Source: Sedimentibacter saalensis | GTDB lineage: Bacteria; Bacillota; Clostridia; Tissierellales; Sedimentibacteraceae | Assembly: GCF_007830175.1 (NCBI RefSeq) | Contig: NZ_VLKH01000011.1 | Coordinates: 1-64,000, forward strand | Reading direction: 5' to 3' | Length of the DNA stretch: 64,000 nt | Shown: positions 28,395 to 37,493 of the stretch, piece by piece | Layout of the letters: each line of letters starts with the position of its first letter | Numbering within the stretch: position 1 is the stretch's first letter | Program-made: the position numbers and the translations under genes | Notes under the pieces: model-generated | What the model saw: the letters and a program-made list of their open reading frames with translations, nothing else | The model's database searches: none | What the model was told of the DNA's origin: nothing

Positions 28395-29540
28395 TTACTT
28401 AGTCAACGCAGCAAATTTCTCAGCATCTCCAAAAATCTCATCACCTATTTCAGCAGCCTTTTCTGCAAAAAACAACCCTGTGCTCTTTGCGTGCTCCCAA
28501 ACAAGCTCATGAAACATATAATCAGGATGCTGCTTCCCTCCTTCAACAAAGGGAGACAACTCTATGCAAAATGCAGGCCTTTTCATTATTGCCCTGAACC
28601 AGTTTTCAAAACCGCAGCCATAAATTTTCGGATCCATGCTGACTTTAGTTTTTCTGTAAATGTACTTTTTATTTAACTCATCCATAATTTTTTCGTCAAG
28701 GCCTTTAAACATACTGTGAGTTCCGCTGTCAGCCCAGAATGTGCAGTTGCCGGAGCAGTGATAAGTAACCATTAGTGAAAAATGATTTTCATTACAGAGA
28801 TTAACCAGCGCCAAAGTTTCAGGCTCGCTGTTTGACTTAAATCCTTTAAATCTATCTGAGCATGGAATTTCTGTGCCGGGAACGCAAGTTCTTATTTCCC
28901 AGTTTCCATCATCAAAATTCTTGTTTAAATCAACACCGTTTGCATTTGCCTTCCAATAAGTGTGATCCTCTCCCCATATATGCATAGTTTTAAGTTCTTC
29001 ATAGTTTGAAGAAGCTTCGATACCATGATGTATAATATTAAGTCCATCAGGATTTGCCACAGGCACAAAAAACAAATCAACAGCATCAATTATTTTCCTG
29101 ACATCATAACCTTCATAATATTCTGCTTCACTGTAATAGTGGCAGTAATAATCAATCATCTTCATGCAGAGCATTACAGAAAAATCTTCCCTGGCATGAA
29201 TACCTCCGGTAAAAAGAACTGAGGGCTTTATTTTTAGATCAGCGGGCGCTGTCATTCTGAACGCCAGCAAAGAATCTCTCTTTTCATTTTCAGCCTCAGT
29301 GCTGATGCCATTCTGTGCGGAATGAGACATCCCATCTCTGTCATCATTTATGTCATTATGAGCATAGCGAAGAATCTCATCTTTTCTTCCGCTTATCTTT
29401 AAAGCAATAATGTCTCTTTCTTCAACAGATTTGCCGATAATCTTCATGCTTAAAATATCACTGTACTTGCTGCAGAGCTTATCCATGTCTTCATATATTT
29501 TATCAAGATAGTATGTATCAGAAGTATCAACTATGAACAT
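28395..29540 (-). CDS. M14 family zinc carboxypeptidase with in-frame repeat insertion
   Basis: 381 residues. Zinc ligands His115 and Glu118 in GGIHARE, the third His in VTYHCSG (near 257), and catalytic Glu in FCIELSPF fit the M14 family, with N at DGLNIIHHG and the DLNKNFD substrate site. No signal peptide, so cytosolic. Residues 52-98 (RKDEILRYAHNDI ... SLLAFRMTAP) are encoded by a CTGTCATTCTGA-type palindromic element inserted without breaking the frame, between a beta strand and the zinc-binding GGIHARE motif. Whether the product folds and is active is open. Confidence 0.88.
   Translation of the reverse strand: MFIVDTSDTYYLDKIYEDMDKLCSKYSDILSMKIIGKSVEERDIIALKISGRKDEILRYAHNDINDDRDGMSHSAQNGISTEAENEKRDSLLAFRMTAPADLKIKPSVLFTGGIHAREDFSVMLCMKMIDYYCHYYSEAEYYEGYDVRKIIDAVDLFFVPVANPDGLNIIHHGIEASSNYEELKTMHIWGEDHTYWKANANGVDLNKNFDDGNWEIRTCVPGTEIPCSDRFKGFKSNSEPETLALVNLCNENHFSLMVTYHCSGNCTFWADSGTHSMFKGLDEKIMDELNKKYIYRKTKVSMDPKIYGCGFENWFRAIMKRPAFCIELSPFVEGGKQHPDYMFHELVWEHAKSTGLFFAEKAAEIGDEIFGDAEKFAALTK
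29247..29387. repeat. Palindromic element inserted inside the carboxypeptidase gene
   Basis: About 141 bp (47 codons) bounded by CTGTCATTCTGA (29249-29260) and AGCGAAGAATCTCATC (near 29368-29383), with a second internal boundary near 29330. The same termini occur at 14589-14666 and 37292-37351. Length is a multiple of three and no stop is introduced. Confidence 0.85.
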
Positions 29541-29661
29541 TGCAATCTCCTCATCATTTGTAATATGTTTATTATAATATAAAAATTTTCAATTATACAA
29601 TAAATTTAAAACAGCAAAATCCATTGCATTAAAAACTACAAAAACTTTCGCTCATCATTCT

Positions 29662-29687
29662 GTAGGGGCGGACCTCGTGTCCGCCCG
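29662..29687 (+). repeat. REP-like GTAG-headed palindrome
   Basis: Consensus copy, identical in stem and loop to those at 23791 and 26624. Confidence 0.9.
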
Positions 29688-29815
29688 GTTTCAATCTGAT
29701 TAAAATGACTAGCTTATCTAGTATTTCATCTTTTGCTTATCTAGTATCTCATCTTTAATATTGCTAACCAAATCTATAAATGTTATAATAAATCAAAATT
29801 ATAAGGGGTGAGTAT

Positions 29816-30376
29816 ATGCTGTTTTCCAACATGAATTTAAAAACCAGAACATTGAAGATAATCAGTCTGTCCCTTACATTGGCAGGTATTATATTTATAC
29901 TGGCGTCAAAATACATTGGCAGCATAGCAATACGCCTGGCAATGTTTGCTGTCTTGGTCTACAACCTGGTAAACATTAAAATGACGTACAAATATTTAAA
30001 AACTAAAGAGAAAATTAATTATGCAGCTTTAGTGGCTGCAGCAGTCCTTGGCTTGTTCAGACCAGAACTTATAATGTTCATTACAGGAATATTGCTTTTG
30101 ATATTAACAGTTCCTATATATTTTAATGCCATAAGAAAAAGCGACTATTCTGATGTAATAATGCTCATAGCCTCAGGTGCTGGAATATTGTTTGCTTCAT
30201 ATTGTATAATAAATTCCAAGGCAGCACTTAACACTGTAATCATAATAATAGGTATAGCAATGACAATTCTGGGGTGCCTGTCACTATTTGAAGCGTTATA
30301 CTCCAAGACAGATGATAACAGCAACGATTCAGATGACAGCATTGAACATACCTTCGAAAACATAACAGACAAGTAA
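29816..30376 (+). CDS. Small HdeD/DUF308-like membrane protein
   Basis: 186 residues with about six hydrophobic helices in three hairpins between residues 12 and 162, then a short acidic cytoplasmic tail rich in Asp/Ser. The repeated helix-pair pattern resembles DUF308/HdeD proteins, whose function is poorly defined. AGGGGTGAG precedes the ATG. Stands alone between REP-like elements. Confidence 0.7.
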   Translation: MLFSNMNLKTRTLKIISLSLTLAGIIFILASKYIGSIAIRLAMFAVLVYNLVNIKMTYKYLKTKEKINYAALVAAAVLGLFRPELIMFITGILLLILTVPIYFNAIRKSDYSDVIMLIASGAGILFASYCIINSKAALNTVIIIIGIAMTILGCLSLFEALYSKTDDNSNDSDDSIEHTFENITDK

Positions 30377-30400
30377 TACTTTATTGAAAATTACCAATTC

Positions 30401-30426
30401 GTAGGGGCGGGTCTTGTGCCCGCCCG
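30401..30426 (+). repeat. REP-like GTAG-headed palindrome (variant stem)
   Basis: GTAGGGGCGGGTCTTGTGCCCGCCCG: one stem pair is changed on both strands (GGGC...GCCC kept), another covarying copy. Confidence 0.88.
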
Positions 30427-30527
30427 TGGTTATCTTATTATATATCATCTTATGTTCTTATCCGTTAACATTCATAAATCGACACATTTCCCACCAATCA
30501 AGGACAATCCCCAGAAAAACATGTACA

Positions 30528-30544
30528 TGTAACATTACTGTAAT
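30528..30544 (+). promoter_or_regulatory. WalR-like box upstream of the S-layer gene
   Basis: TGTAAC-ATTAC-TGTAAT matches the WalR consensus TGTWAH-N5-TGTWAH exactly, 95 bases before the -35 element of the S-layer promoter. One match in AT-rich DNA can arise by chance. Confidence 0.4.
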
Positions 30545-30638
30545 ATTAAACTCAAAAACCTATGCTATATTATATACATAGGCACGCTGGCACTTATGCC
30601 GTGAATATTACAATAAAATTACATTAATCTCATTAATG

Positions 30639-30667
30639 TTGACTTGTCAATATTCCGGTGTTATAAT
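30639..30667 (+). promoter_or_regulatory. Sigma-A promoter of the S-layer gene, with hairpin leader
   Basis: TTGACT (30639-30644), 17-base spacer, TATAAT (30662-30667). The -35 lies in a small palindrome TTGAC-TT-GTCAA and is preceded by ACATTAA-TCTCA-TTAATGT (30621-30639). The roughly 75-base leader begins with a hairpin CATTGTG-CTGA-CACAATG (30676-30693), a likely 5' stabilising structure for an abundant mRNA. Confidence 0.85.
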
Positions 30668-30748
30668 ACTCTAGTCATTGTGCTGACACAATGAGAGGTG
30701 CAGGGGACCTAAACACCCACAAACAAATTTCATAGGAGGAAATAAAGA

Positions 30749-33142
30749 ATGAAAAAAGTATTATCACTTGTTTTGGTAATAGCAATGGTATTATCAAGCA
30801 TGAGCTTTGCATTCGCAGGCACATTCGAAGACATAGCTGATACTGATTATGCAAAAGCAATTGAAGCATTATCTGCTTTAGGCGTAGTATCAGGTTATGA
30901 AGACGGTACTTACAGACCAGAAAAAACTGTAACAAGAGCTGAGATGGCTAAATTGTTGGTAGAAATTCTTGGTTATGGAGATTTAGTATCAGGTTCAAAG
31001 AGTAACTTTACTGACACTCAAGGTCACTGGGCAGACTCTTGGATAGCTTTAGCAGCTGGAAAAGGAATAGTAATAGGAACTGGCGACGGAAAATTCACTC
31101 CAGACAGAACTGTATCTTATGATGAAGCTATCACTATGGTAGTTAGAGCATTAGGTTATACAGATGCAAGCAATGAAATCAAAAATATGACTTGGCCAAC
31201 AAACTTCAAAGTTAAAGCAGCTGAGTTAGGTTTGACAAAAGATGTATCTTTATCAGCTAGTGGAGCTGACAGAGGCGGAGTTGCTCAATTGTTATACAAT
31301 GCATTGACAGCAGTATTAGTAACAGTTAACTCAGACGGAGATGTTGTTAAATCTGATGATGAATTAATCAGCAGAATAGCTGAAAGAGATGATGACTACA
31401 CTGTTACAGCAGACAAAGTTGATGTTCATAACAAAAACTTTGCTGGTGAATTAGTAGACTTAGCTCCATACATGTTCCAGAACCTTAAGGTTTATTTGAA
31501 TGATGATGATCAAGTTGTATTTGTAAAAGATACAAACTCATTAGTTATCGAAGGAACAATTGATGAAGTTGATGATTTAACAGTAGCTGTTGAAACTGCA
31601 ACAGGAACTATTAAAAAAGTAACATTCGCTGATTATGATGTGGATGCAGAAGATGTATTTGAAAATGGTTCAGTTAAAGAAAGCGATATAGTTCTTGCTG
31701 ACTTAGAAGATACAGAAACTATTAAAATAGTTGCTACTGATGGATTAGGAACTAACAAAGAAGATGGAAAAATTCAAGCTGGTGAAGTTGTAGGTTTTGT
31801 TACTACAATTCAAACTGAAGCTATAAGACTTGAACAGACATATGTAGCTGGAAAAACTAAATTAGACGGTTTAACATTACCTGAATATGAAGATAAGGTT
31901 GATACAGCTAACATTAAGGTTACTGGTGATGTAGATTCATTAGAAGATATTGAAGAAGATGACATAGTAGTTGAATTCTTATCAGAAGATGAAACTGTAA
32001 CTACTTTAGTTGTAACAAGAAACGTAGTTGAAGGTAAAGTAACAAGAATAGATGGATCTAAATACTATATTAGCGGAACAGCTTATGATTTAAGCGACCT
32101 CAGCATAGTAGCTTCATTTGATCTTGGAGATGAAGGTGTATTCTTCTTAGACCATAATGATGAAATTGTTGATTATGATGGTTCATCAGTTGGACCTACA
32201 AACTATGCAGTAGTTATTGGTTTTGAACCAGGAACTATAACAGAAAAATTCAACTCAACATCAATTGATGATTACCCACAAATCAAACTTGCTACACAAG
32301 ATGATGAAACAGTTGTATTTGATGTATATGTAAAATTAAATTCATCAGGAGATGTAACAGGATCTGCTAAACTTGATGGTGCTAACATGTTCTCAGGAAC
32401 TGACTTAGATGATACTGACACATTAGATGCAGCAATTGATCAGTATTCATTGATTAAATACAGATTAAACGCTGATGGAAAAGTAAATAAAATTGAAGTA
32501 GTAAACAATAGTATTACTTATACTAATATTGACTTAGACAAAACTTCAAACAAATTAGCTTCTGACGTTGTAGTATTTGACGCAACAGATAATGATTATG
32601 ATGTAGTAGATGCAAGTGCACTTCCAACAGAATTCAGCGCATATGCTGTAAGAAATACTAGTGGTGAAATTATAGTACTTGTTGTTGAAGCTGATGAACT
32701 TGATTCAGCTGCAGAAGTATCATATGCTTACATTACTAAAGTAAATCAGTCATTCAATGGCAGTGATGAAGAAATTCAGACTATAGTAATTTACACTGAT
32801 GGAGCAAAGAAAACTGTTTATACAACTGAAGATGATACAGTAGCTAATGGAACAAAGAAAGTTTATGGCGTTAAGTATGATGGCGAAGACATAGACGAAG
32901 CTACAGCAGTACCATTCGCTTCAGCAGTTACTGCATCAGCAATGAATGCAAGAGGCGCTATGGTTAAGGTAGGAGCTAACTGGTATGCAATGTCTGAACA
33001 TGCAACAGTAATCGGAGTTGATATGTCTGATAATACTGTAAATGATCTTAGAGACTTGTATGACATTAAAGCTGGTGTAACATTATTCCAATACTACTTG
33101 AATAGTGACCAGGAAATAGACTTAATAATCATTCAAGAATAA
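30749..33142 (+). CDS. S-layer protein with SLH domains
   Basis: 797 residues. Sec signal peptide (1-24, cleavage after AFA), then two clear SLH domains (about 25-80 and 88-148, with GYEDGTYRPEKTVTRAEMA and GTGDGKFTPDRTVSYDEA) and a degenerate third (about 150-195) that attach the protein to pyruvylated cell-wall polymer. The rest is an acidic, Asp/Val/Thr-rich, beta-strand ectodomain without Cys. Codons are almost all A/T-ending, unlike neighbours, and the promoter and leader are strong, so this is probably the main surface-array protein. Confidence 0.93.
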   Translation: MKKVLSLVLVIAMVLSSMSFAFAGTFEDIADTDYAKAIEALSALGVVSGYEDGTYRPEKTVTRAEMAKLLVEILGYGDLVSGSKSNFTDTQGHWADSWIALAAGKGIVIGTGDGKFTPDRTVSYDEAITMVVRALGYTDASNEIKNMTWPTNFKVKAAELGLTKDVSLSASGADRGGVAQLLYNALTAVLVTVNSDGDVVKSDDELISRIAERDDDYTVTADKVDVHNKNFAGELVDLAPYMFQNLKVYLNDDDQVVFVKDTNSLVIEGTIDEVDDLTVAVETATGTIKKVTFADYDVDAEDVFENGSVKESDIVLADLEDTETIKIVATDGLGTNKEDGKIQAGEVVGFVTTIQTEAIRLEQTYVAGKTKLDGLTLPEYEDKVDTANIKVTGDVDSLEDIEEDDIVVEFLSEDETVTTLVVTRNVVEGKVTRIDGSKYYISGTAYDLSDLSIVASFDLGDEGVFFLDHNDEIVDYDGSSVGPTNYAVVIGFEPGTITEKFNSTSIDDYPQIKLATQDDETVVFDVYVKLNSSGDVTGSAKLDGANMFSGTDLDDTDTLDAAIDQYSLIKYRLNADGKVNKIEVVNNSITYTNIDLDKTSNKLASDVVVFDATDNDYDVVDASALPTEFSAYAVRNTSGEIIVLVVEADELDSAAEVSYAYITKVNQSFNGSDEEIQTIVIYTDGAKKTVYTTEDDTVANGTKKVYGVKYDGEDIDEATAVPFASAVTASAMNARGAMVKVGANWYAMSEHATVIGVDMSDNTVNDLRDLYDIKAGVTLFQYYLNSDQEIDLIIIQE

Positions 33143-33156
33143 TAAATAATAAATAA

Positions 33157-33184
33157 AAAAACACCTTCGGGTGTTTTTTTATTT
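33157..33184 (+). terminator. Terminator of the S-layer gene
   Basis: AAACACC-TTC-GGGTGTTT followed by a T-rich tract, 15 bases after the stop. Confidence 0.93.
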
Positions 33185-33309
33185 ATCCTTTGTCAATTGT
33201 TGTGGTGTTAGATGAATAGACTAAGAGGGTTTAGGGACAGGTTTTTTGATTGAAGATTGCATTGATTTTAAAAAGTAGCAGTATATATAAAAAAGCTTGG
33301 AGGCAAATA

Positions 33310-33613
33310 ATGCCAAGACAAGCTAGAATAAAGAGCAGCACCGATACATCATGTAATGACCAGAGAAATATTTAAAGCGGGTATAGACAAAAATATGGCT
33401 ATGGCCATAATAAAAGGGATAATGAAGGATATAGACTATAGCATAATTACATACTGTATAATGGATAACCACTTGCATTTATTGATGAAGGTGTATTATG
33501 ACAAACTTGAGATATAGATGAAAATACCGAATATTATATTTGCCATACACTATAACAAAGTTAACATAAGATATGGTCATGTATTCATGGACAAATTTAA
33601 GAGTAAGCTATAG
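33310..33613 (+). pseudogene. Decayed Y1/RAYT-like (IS200-type HUH) transposase
   Basis: Conceptual translation starts MPRQARIKSSTDT, then after a +1 shift near 33350 continues VMTREIFKAGIDKN and YCIMDNHLHLLMK, where HLH is the HUH metal motif of Y1 transposases. An in-frame TAG lies at 33515-33517, after which RYGHVFMDKFKSKL still matches the family's G-H-x-F-x-x-R/K-F-K-S motif before a terminal stop. The catalytic-Tyr helix region is not recognisable. The type resembles stand-alone REP-associated transposases. No inverted repeats or hairpin ends are evident around it. Confidence 0.8.
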
Positions 33614-33699
33614 AAAATAATAAATAACTGTTGGGTGCTTTTAGGTGACTAAGAACTGTCTCTGAATTATAAGCAATTCATATTTAATATTACATTAAA

Positions 33700-33728
33700 A
33701 AAGCTCAAGTGCATAACACTTGAGCTTT
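33700..33728 (-). terminator. Terminator of the flavin reductase gene
   Basis: AAAGCTCAAGTG pairs with CACTTGAGCTTT (12 bp, 5-base loop); on the minus strand it runs into six T residues. Confidence 0.92.
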
Positions 33729-33734
33729 AACAAA

Positions 33735-35705
33735 TTATTTAATTTTAGAATAAGCTGCTGCTTCTTTACCGGCTATAGTTCCTGAATCAATGGCGAGACC
33801 ATAGAAAGAACCTGGGATATCGTAGTAAGGAGTGCAGAATAAGCTTCCTGCGTCTGAACCTACAACATATAATCCTGGGATTGCCTTGTTACCATCGTTT
33901 AATGCTCTTAATGATTCATCTACTCTAACACCGCCTATAGTACTCCATCCGCTGAATTGATTTTGTACAATATAGAATGGTCCATCTTTTATTTCAGATA
34001 AATACATTGCTTCTTTACCGAATTGAGCGTCAACACCGTCTTCACAACATTTGTTGTAAGCATCTACAGTTGCTTGCAAGTCTTCAATTCCAAAGAATTT
34101 ACCAAGTTCCTGAATTGTATCTGCTTTATAAACCCATCCTTGCGCAATTCCTTCTTCAAGATCTGCATCTAGATTTGTAAGAATCTTTTCTTTGTAATAA
34201 TTACCGATTGTCCAATTATCAGGTGCACCTTTTTCTTTAGTATATAAGTACAATCCTTGTGTTTTCATTGCATCTACATATGTCTGATCTACAATGGCAT
34301 AGTATGGGCTGTTACGTATAATTGATTCGCTTCCGAAAGACATAGGATAATCAACCATCAGTCCTTCATTCATAAAACGAGAACCCTGTGCATCTACATA
34401 CAAGCCGCCGTAAACTCCAAACTTGAATGCAGTATTTTGATCATACTTATCTTGTTTTGCACTTCTTGTTGCCTTTGTGTTTGTTCCGCCGTATTCACTT
34501 CCGCATATACCAAATGTTTTATCAAGCACTGCTCCAGCTTCAACAGCCATGTTGATTCCATCGCCTGTGCTTAAACTTCCGCCGGCTGCGTTTATTGTCA
34601 CCCCTGAAAAGTTTTCTGCTATCATTTGTTTGTTGCCGATGAAACCTCCGGTTGCAAGAATTACTGAATCTGCATGAATTGTTACTTTTGTTCCATCCTT
34701 CTTTTGAGCTTCAACTCCTACAACTTTATCTCCATCCATTATTAACTTTTTGCCGGTTGTATTAAACATTACATCAACATTGTCTTCTTTAAGTGTTTTT
34801 TCCCAAATGCTCACACGTTCAGACAATGGATTTAATATTAAATGGAACCCGCCATATTCACCTTTAAAAGGTGTTTCAAATCTAAAGTCTGCTTCTTTAA
34901 ATTGATAACCCATATCCATTAATTGAGTTACGGCTAATTTTGACGTTTCAAGACAACGTCTCACCAATGTAGCATTCACTGACCAATGAGAATAATCCAT
35001 CATATGATAAAATGCCTTATCAACTGTAAGCTTTGAATTTTTCTCCTGCAATACCGGGGTATCGATTGCAAATGGGCCGGATACTTTTAATCCGTTTGAT
35101 ACAGCAAGAGCTGCGCCTTTTTCAATAGCCATTACTTTTGAACCTTCTATTGCTGCATTGTGAGCAGCCATATATCCTGATGCACCTAATCCGACTACTA
35201 CAACATCTGTTGTATATTCTTCATCGGCACCCGGCTTTTTTTCTATTTTGTTAGCTCTAAGTGCTTTAACATCTCCTCCGGCTTGTTCAGCACAGTCAGT
35301 CACTGCGTTTACTAATGCCATGCTTGATATAGTTGCGCCTGTTACCGTATCAACAGCTAAACTTTGGTTTTCAATAATCTGTGCAGGAACCTGCGCTTCA
35401 ACCAAGGCGAACAACTCAGGAGTTTCTTTTTGTTCCGTAACCTTAATGCTTGTTATTTCCGTATCAGAGAATGTAGTCTCTACATTAAGATTTGATAGGT
35501 AACCATAAACATTTGCAGTATATGTACCTGCTTTGAATGATATTTTTGGTACTTCTGTCTGTTGAACGTTTTCTGTGGGCTTAGCACTTTCTGCGGGCTT
35601 TGGGCTTTGTGCCGGCTCAGCGTTCTCGCATGCTGTAAGCATTGAAATCATTGAAATCATAGCGATTATCAATAATAAGCAGCCAAATAATTTTCTTTTT
35701 TTCAT
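33735..35705 (-). CDS. Secreted FAD-dependent reductase lipoprotein with FMN-binding domain
   Basis: 656 residues. Signal peptide with lipobox (LTAC), Pro-rich linker, an FMN_bind domain (about 55-145) with the flavinylation motif DTVTGATISS, whose second Thr would receive FMN covalently from ApbE, then a fumarate/urocanate reductase-type FAD domain opening DVVVVGLGASGYMAAH. The layout is that of extracellular flavin reductases using organic electron acceptors. The C-terminal region reads YYDIPGSFYGLAIDSG, not the usual fumarate-reductase signature, so the acceptor is unknown. Preceded by GGAGGAG; likely controlled by the MerR gene upstream. Confidence 0.9.
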   Translation of the reverse strand: MKKRKLFGCLLLIIAMISMISMLTACENAEPAQSPKPAESAKPTENVQQTEVPKISFKAGTYTANVYGYLSNLNVETTFSDTEITSIKVTEQKETPELFALVEAQVPAQIIENQSLAVDTVTGATISSMALVNAVTDCAEQAGGDVKALRANKIEKKPGADEEYTTDVVVVGLGASGYMAAHNAAIEGSKVMAIEKGAALAVSNGLKVSGPFAIDTPVLQEKNSKLTVDKAFYHMMDYSHWSVNATLVRRCLETSKLAVTQLMDMGYQFKEADFRFETPFKGEYGGFHLILNPLSERVSIWEKTLKEDNVDVMFNTTGKKLIMDGDKVVGVEAQKKDGTKVTIHADSVILATGGFIGNKQMIAENFSGVTINAAGGSLSTGDGINMAVEAGAVLDKTFGICGSEYGGTNTKATRSAKQDKYDQNTAFKFGVYGGLYVDAQGSRFMNEGLMVDYPMSFGSESIIRNSPYYAIVDQTYVDAMKTQGLYLYTKEKGAPDNWTIGNYYKEKILTNLDADLEEGIAQGWVYKADTIQELGKFFGIEDLQATVDAYNKCCEDGVDAQFGKEAMYLSEIKDGPFYIVQNQFSGWSTIGGVRVDESLRALNDGNKAIPGLYVVGSDAGSLFCTPYYDIPGSFYGLAIDSGTIAGKEAAAYSKIK

Positions 35706-35813
35706 CTTTTCTCCTCCAATTGTTTAAATTTAAAACATATTTAAATAGTTAAATACAAGACGAAGTATAAACTATGAACATGGTTTAGAGTCAAGATGTT
35801 TTTCAAAAAATTG

Positions 35814-36614
35814 TTAATTTTTTATCGGAACATATAAAACCTCAATATCAATTCCTTTACCATCAAGATTGAGAAAGGTAGGCAGCAGCAAAACATCCCC
35901 ATTGATCTTATAATTATTTTTTTCTAAGAAATTGAATAACTCATTGAAGGAATCTAACTTCTCACTTCCTTCTCTTGTCTCATTTCTGTAATAACGTATG
36001 CATTTGCCTAATTTTAACTTCTTTACTTTTGACTTATCATATTTTCCCAATAAATGCTCTCTTGAAATAGGTATAGCACTTGCATAGCTTGGGTTAATTG
36101 TCACATTTCTGTTTAGAAGCTCGTCCATCATTATTATTCTGGCGTAGGAAGTTATTGATAACAGTTCGGCAAATTGGGCAATAACGTTTCCGTTTTCAAC
36201 TGATATACCAAAATCAATTCCATTTGAAGCTAAAACATAAAGATAATCTTCCATGTCTACTATTTCAAACTTATTTTCATAACCTTCTTTAAGCAATGAA
36301 ATAACTGCTTCTAATTTTTTCATGCGGCTGTGCATCAAATCAATTTGTTTTTGAAGTTCTTCTTTTTTATCTTCCAGGGAATTTACAAACAATTCTCCGG
36401 ATTGTCTTTCATCAAGCATGCTTATGGCTTTTTCTACAGTAAATCCATATTGAAGCAAAACACGAAAGGCATTTACACGAAATGCATCCCAGCGTGTAAA
36501 GTATCTATAGCCATTTATATCTTTCCGTACTTTTAATAATCCGTTTTTTTCATAAAAACGGACTTTAGACTGTGGCAAGCCGGACATTTTAGCAAATTCA
36601 CTAATTTTATACAT
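35814..36614 (-). CDS. MerR family transcriptional regulator
   Basis: 266 residues. N-terminal winged HTH (MYKISEFAKMSGLPQSKVRFYEKNG region, about 1-70) typical of MerR, a coiled coil (about 80-115), and a C-terminal domain (about 120-266) that looks like an effector-binding (GyrI-like) module. Same orientation as the flavin reductase gene 108 bases downstream, so it is the probable regulator, perhaps sensing the electron acceptor or a related aromatic compound (inference). GGGAGGT precedes the ATG. Confidence 0.88.
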   Translation of the reverse strand: MYKISEFAKMSGLPQSKVRFYEKNGLLKVRKDINGYRYFTRWDAFRVNAFRVLLQYGFTVEKAISMLDERQSGELFVNSLEDKKEELQKQIDLMHSRMKKLEAVISLLKEGYENKFEIVDMEDYLYVLASNGIDFGISVENGNVIAQFAELLSITSYARIIMMDELLNRNVTINPSYASAIPISREHLLGKYDKSKVKKLKLGKCIRYYRNETREGSEKLDSFNELFNFLEKNNYKINGDVLLLPTFLNLDGKGIDIEVLYVPIKN

Positions 36615-36644
36615 TCATACCTCCCATAATGACATTGACTGCTA

Positions 36645-37079
36645 TTATTTATTGAATTCTTCGTCACTTATTACTTCTATTCCGTTCTTACGCAGGAGTT
36701 CGGTTGTAATGCCTTGTCCCTTTATCAGCTTTCTGCTGAATGTTCCGTCATATATGAAGCTGCTGCCGCAGGATGGACTTTTTTCTTTAAGAATTGCCTT
36801 CTTAATGTTGTGTTTTTTTGCAAGCTCCAGTACTTTTTTTGCTCCTGAAACAAATTCTTCAGTCTTATCTTCGTTATTGTTGTTTACTACCTTAGAGTTC
36901 CTTATTTCGCAGGGATGTCGAGGAATGGGGAGGCCTCCATCAACCTCTGGGCACACCATTATTGCTTTTCCTTCATCAACAAGTCTTTTAATCTTTTCAG
37001 ACAATGTAGATTTGCCATCGTAACGGCAGTTTTCACCGCACAGGCATGCACTTACTATGTATTCGTAGTTATTTTCCAT
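36645..37079 (-). CDS. DUF523 family protein
   Basis: 144 residues. Cys-rich N-terminus SACLCGENCRYDGKS, CPEVDGGLPIPRHPCEI and LKEKSPSCGS are the defining DUF523 motifs, suggesting a metal or Fe-S site or thiol chemistry. No established function; some members are fused to DUF1722. 30 bases downstream of this gene's stop is the MerR gene start, so the two may form an operon. AAGGTG precedes the ATG. Confidence 0.9.
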   Translation of the reverse strand: MENNYEYIVSACLCGENCRYDGKSTLSEKIKRLVDEGKAIMVCPEVDGGLPIPRHPCEIRNSKVVNNNNEDKTEEFVSGAKKVLELAKKHNIKKAILKEKSPSCGSSFIYDGTFSRKLIKGQGITTELLRKNGIEVISDEEFNK

Positions 37080-37493
37080 TTGATCACCTTCGTTTATTAT
37101 TAATTTTAAACAATATGTATTAAATGCAGCAATCTGAATTCTTTACCTTGAAAATATCAATAATACATGCCGCTTCTTTGACATACATGTATTATCGTAA
37201 GCATGTACATTATAATTTCTAAAAATATTGTAGCATAACTCACTCTTGCATTAAATAAAATAATTAAATTAAGTGGATTATTTTATAGTGAAGGACCTTG
37301 TCTTTGCTAAAAACATGAGATTCTTCGGTCTGCGCCCTCAGAATGACAGTGAACAAGTGTAAAGTTTCTCGTGGTACTGAACCAACTCTCTGATAGTACA
37401 TACAATATTAACAAAATTTTAAGAATTTGTTCCTTTCATTTTCCAGGATTAATGATATAATACTAAACGTATCAAATTTATTGGAGGACAAAA
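37080..37493. other. Intergenic stretch with one palindromic element
   Basis: AT-rich DNA holding the repeat at 37292-37351, a near-palindrome around TACATGTATTATCG...CATGTACA (37184-37210), and a possible -10 TATAAT at 37455-37460 ahead of the next gene. No coding potential seen. Confidence 0.6.
37292..37351. repeat. CTGTCATTCTGA-family palindromic element
   Basis: Runs from AAGGACCTTGTC to CAGAATGACAG and contains ACATGAGATTCTTCGG, the same modules (opposite orientation) as the element at 14589-14666. Confidence 0.8.

Noticed and set aside
23791..30426. REP-like hairpins as simple intrinsic terminators
   Set aside because: They lack T tracts, recur in fixed form with a conserved GTAG head, and occur as pairs or in arrays independent of gene ends.
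30580..30748. Riboswitch in the S-layer leader
   Set aside because: Only a simple 7-bp hairpin is visible; no conserved riboswitch core or expression platform recognised.
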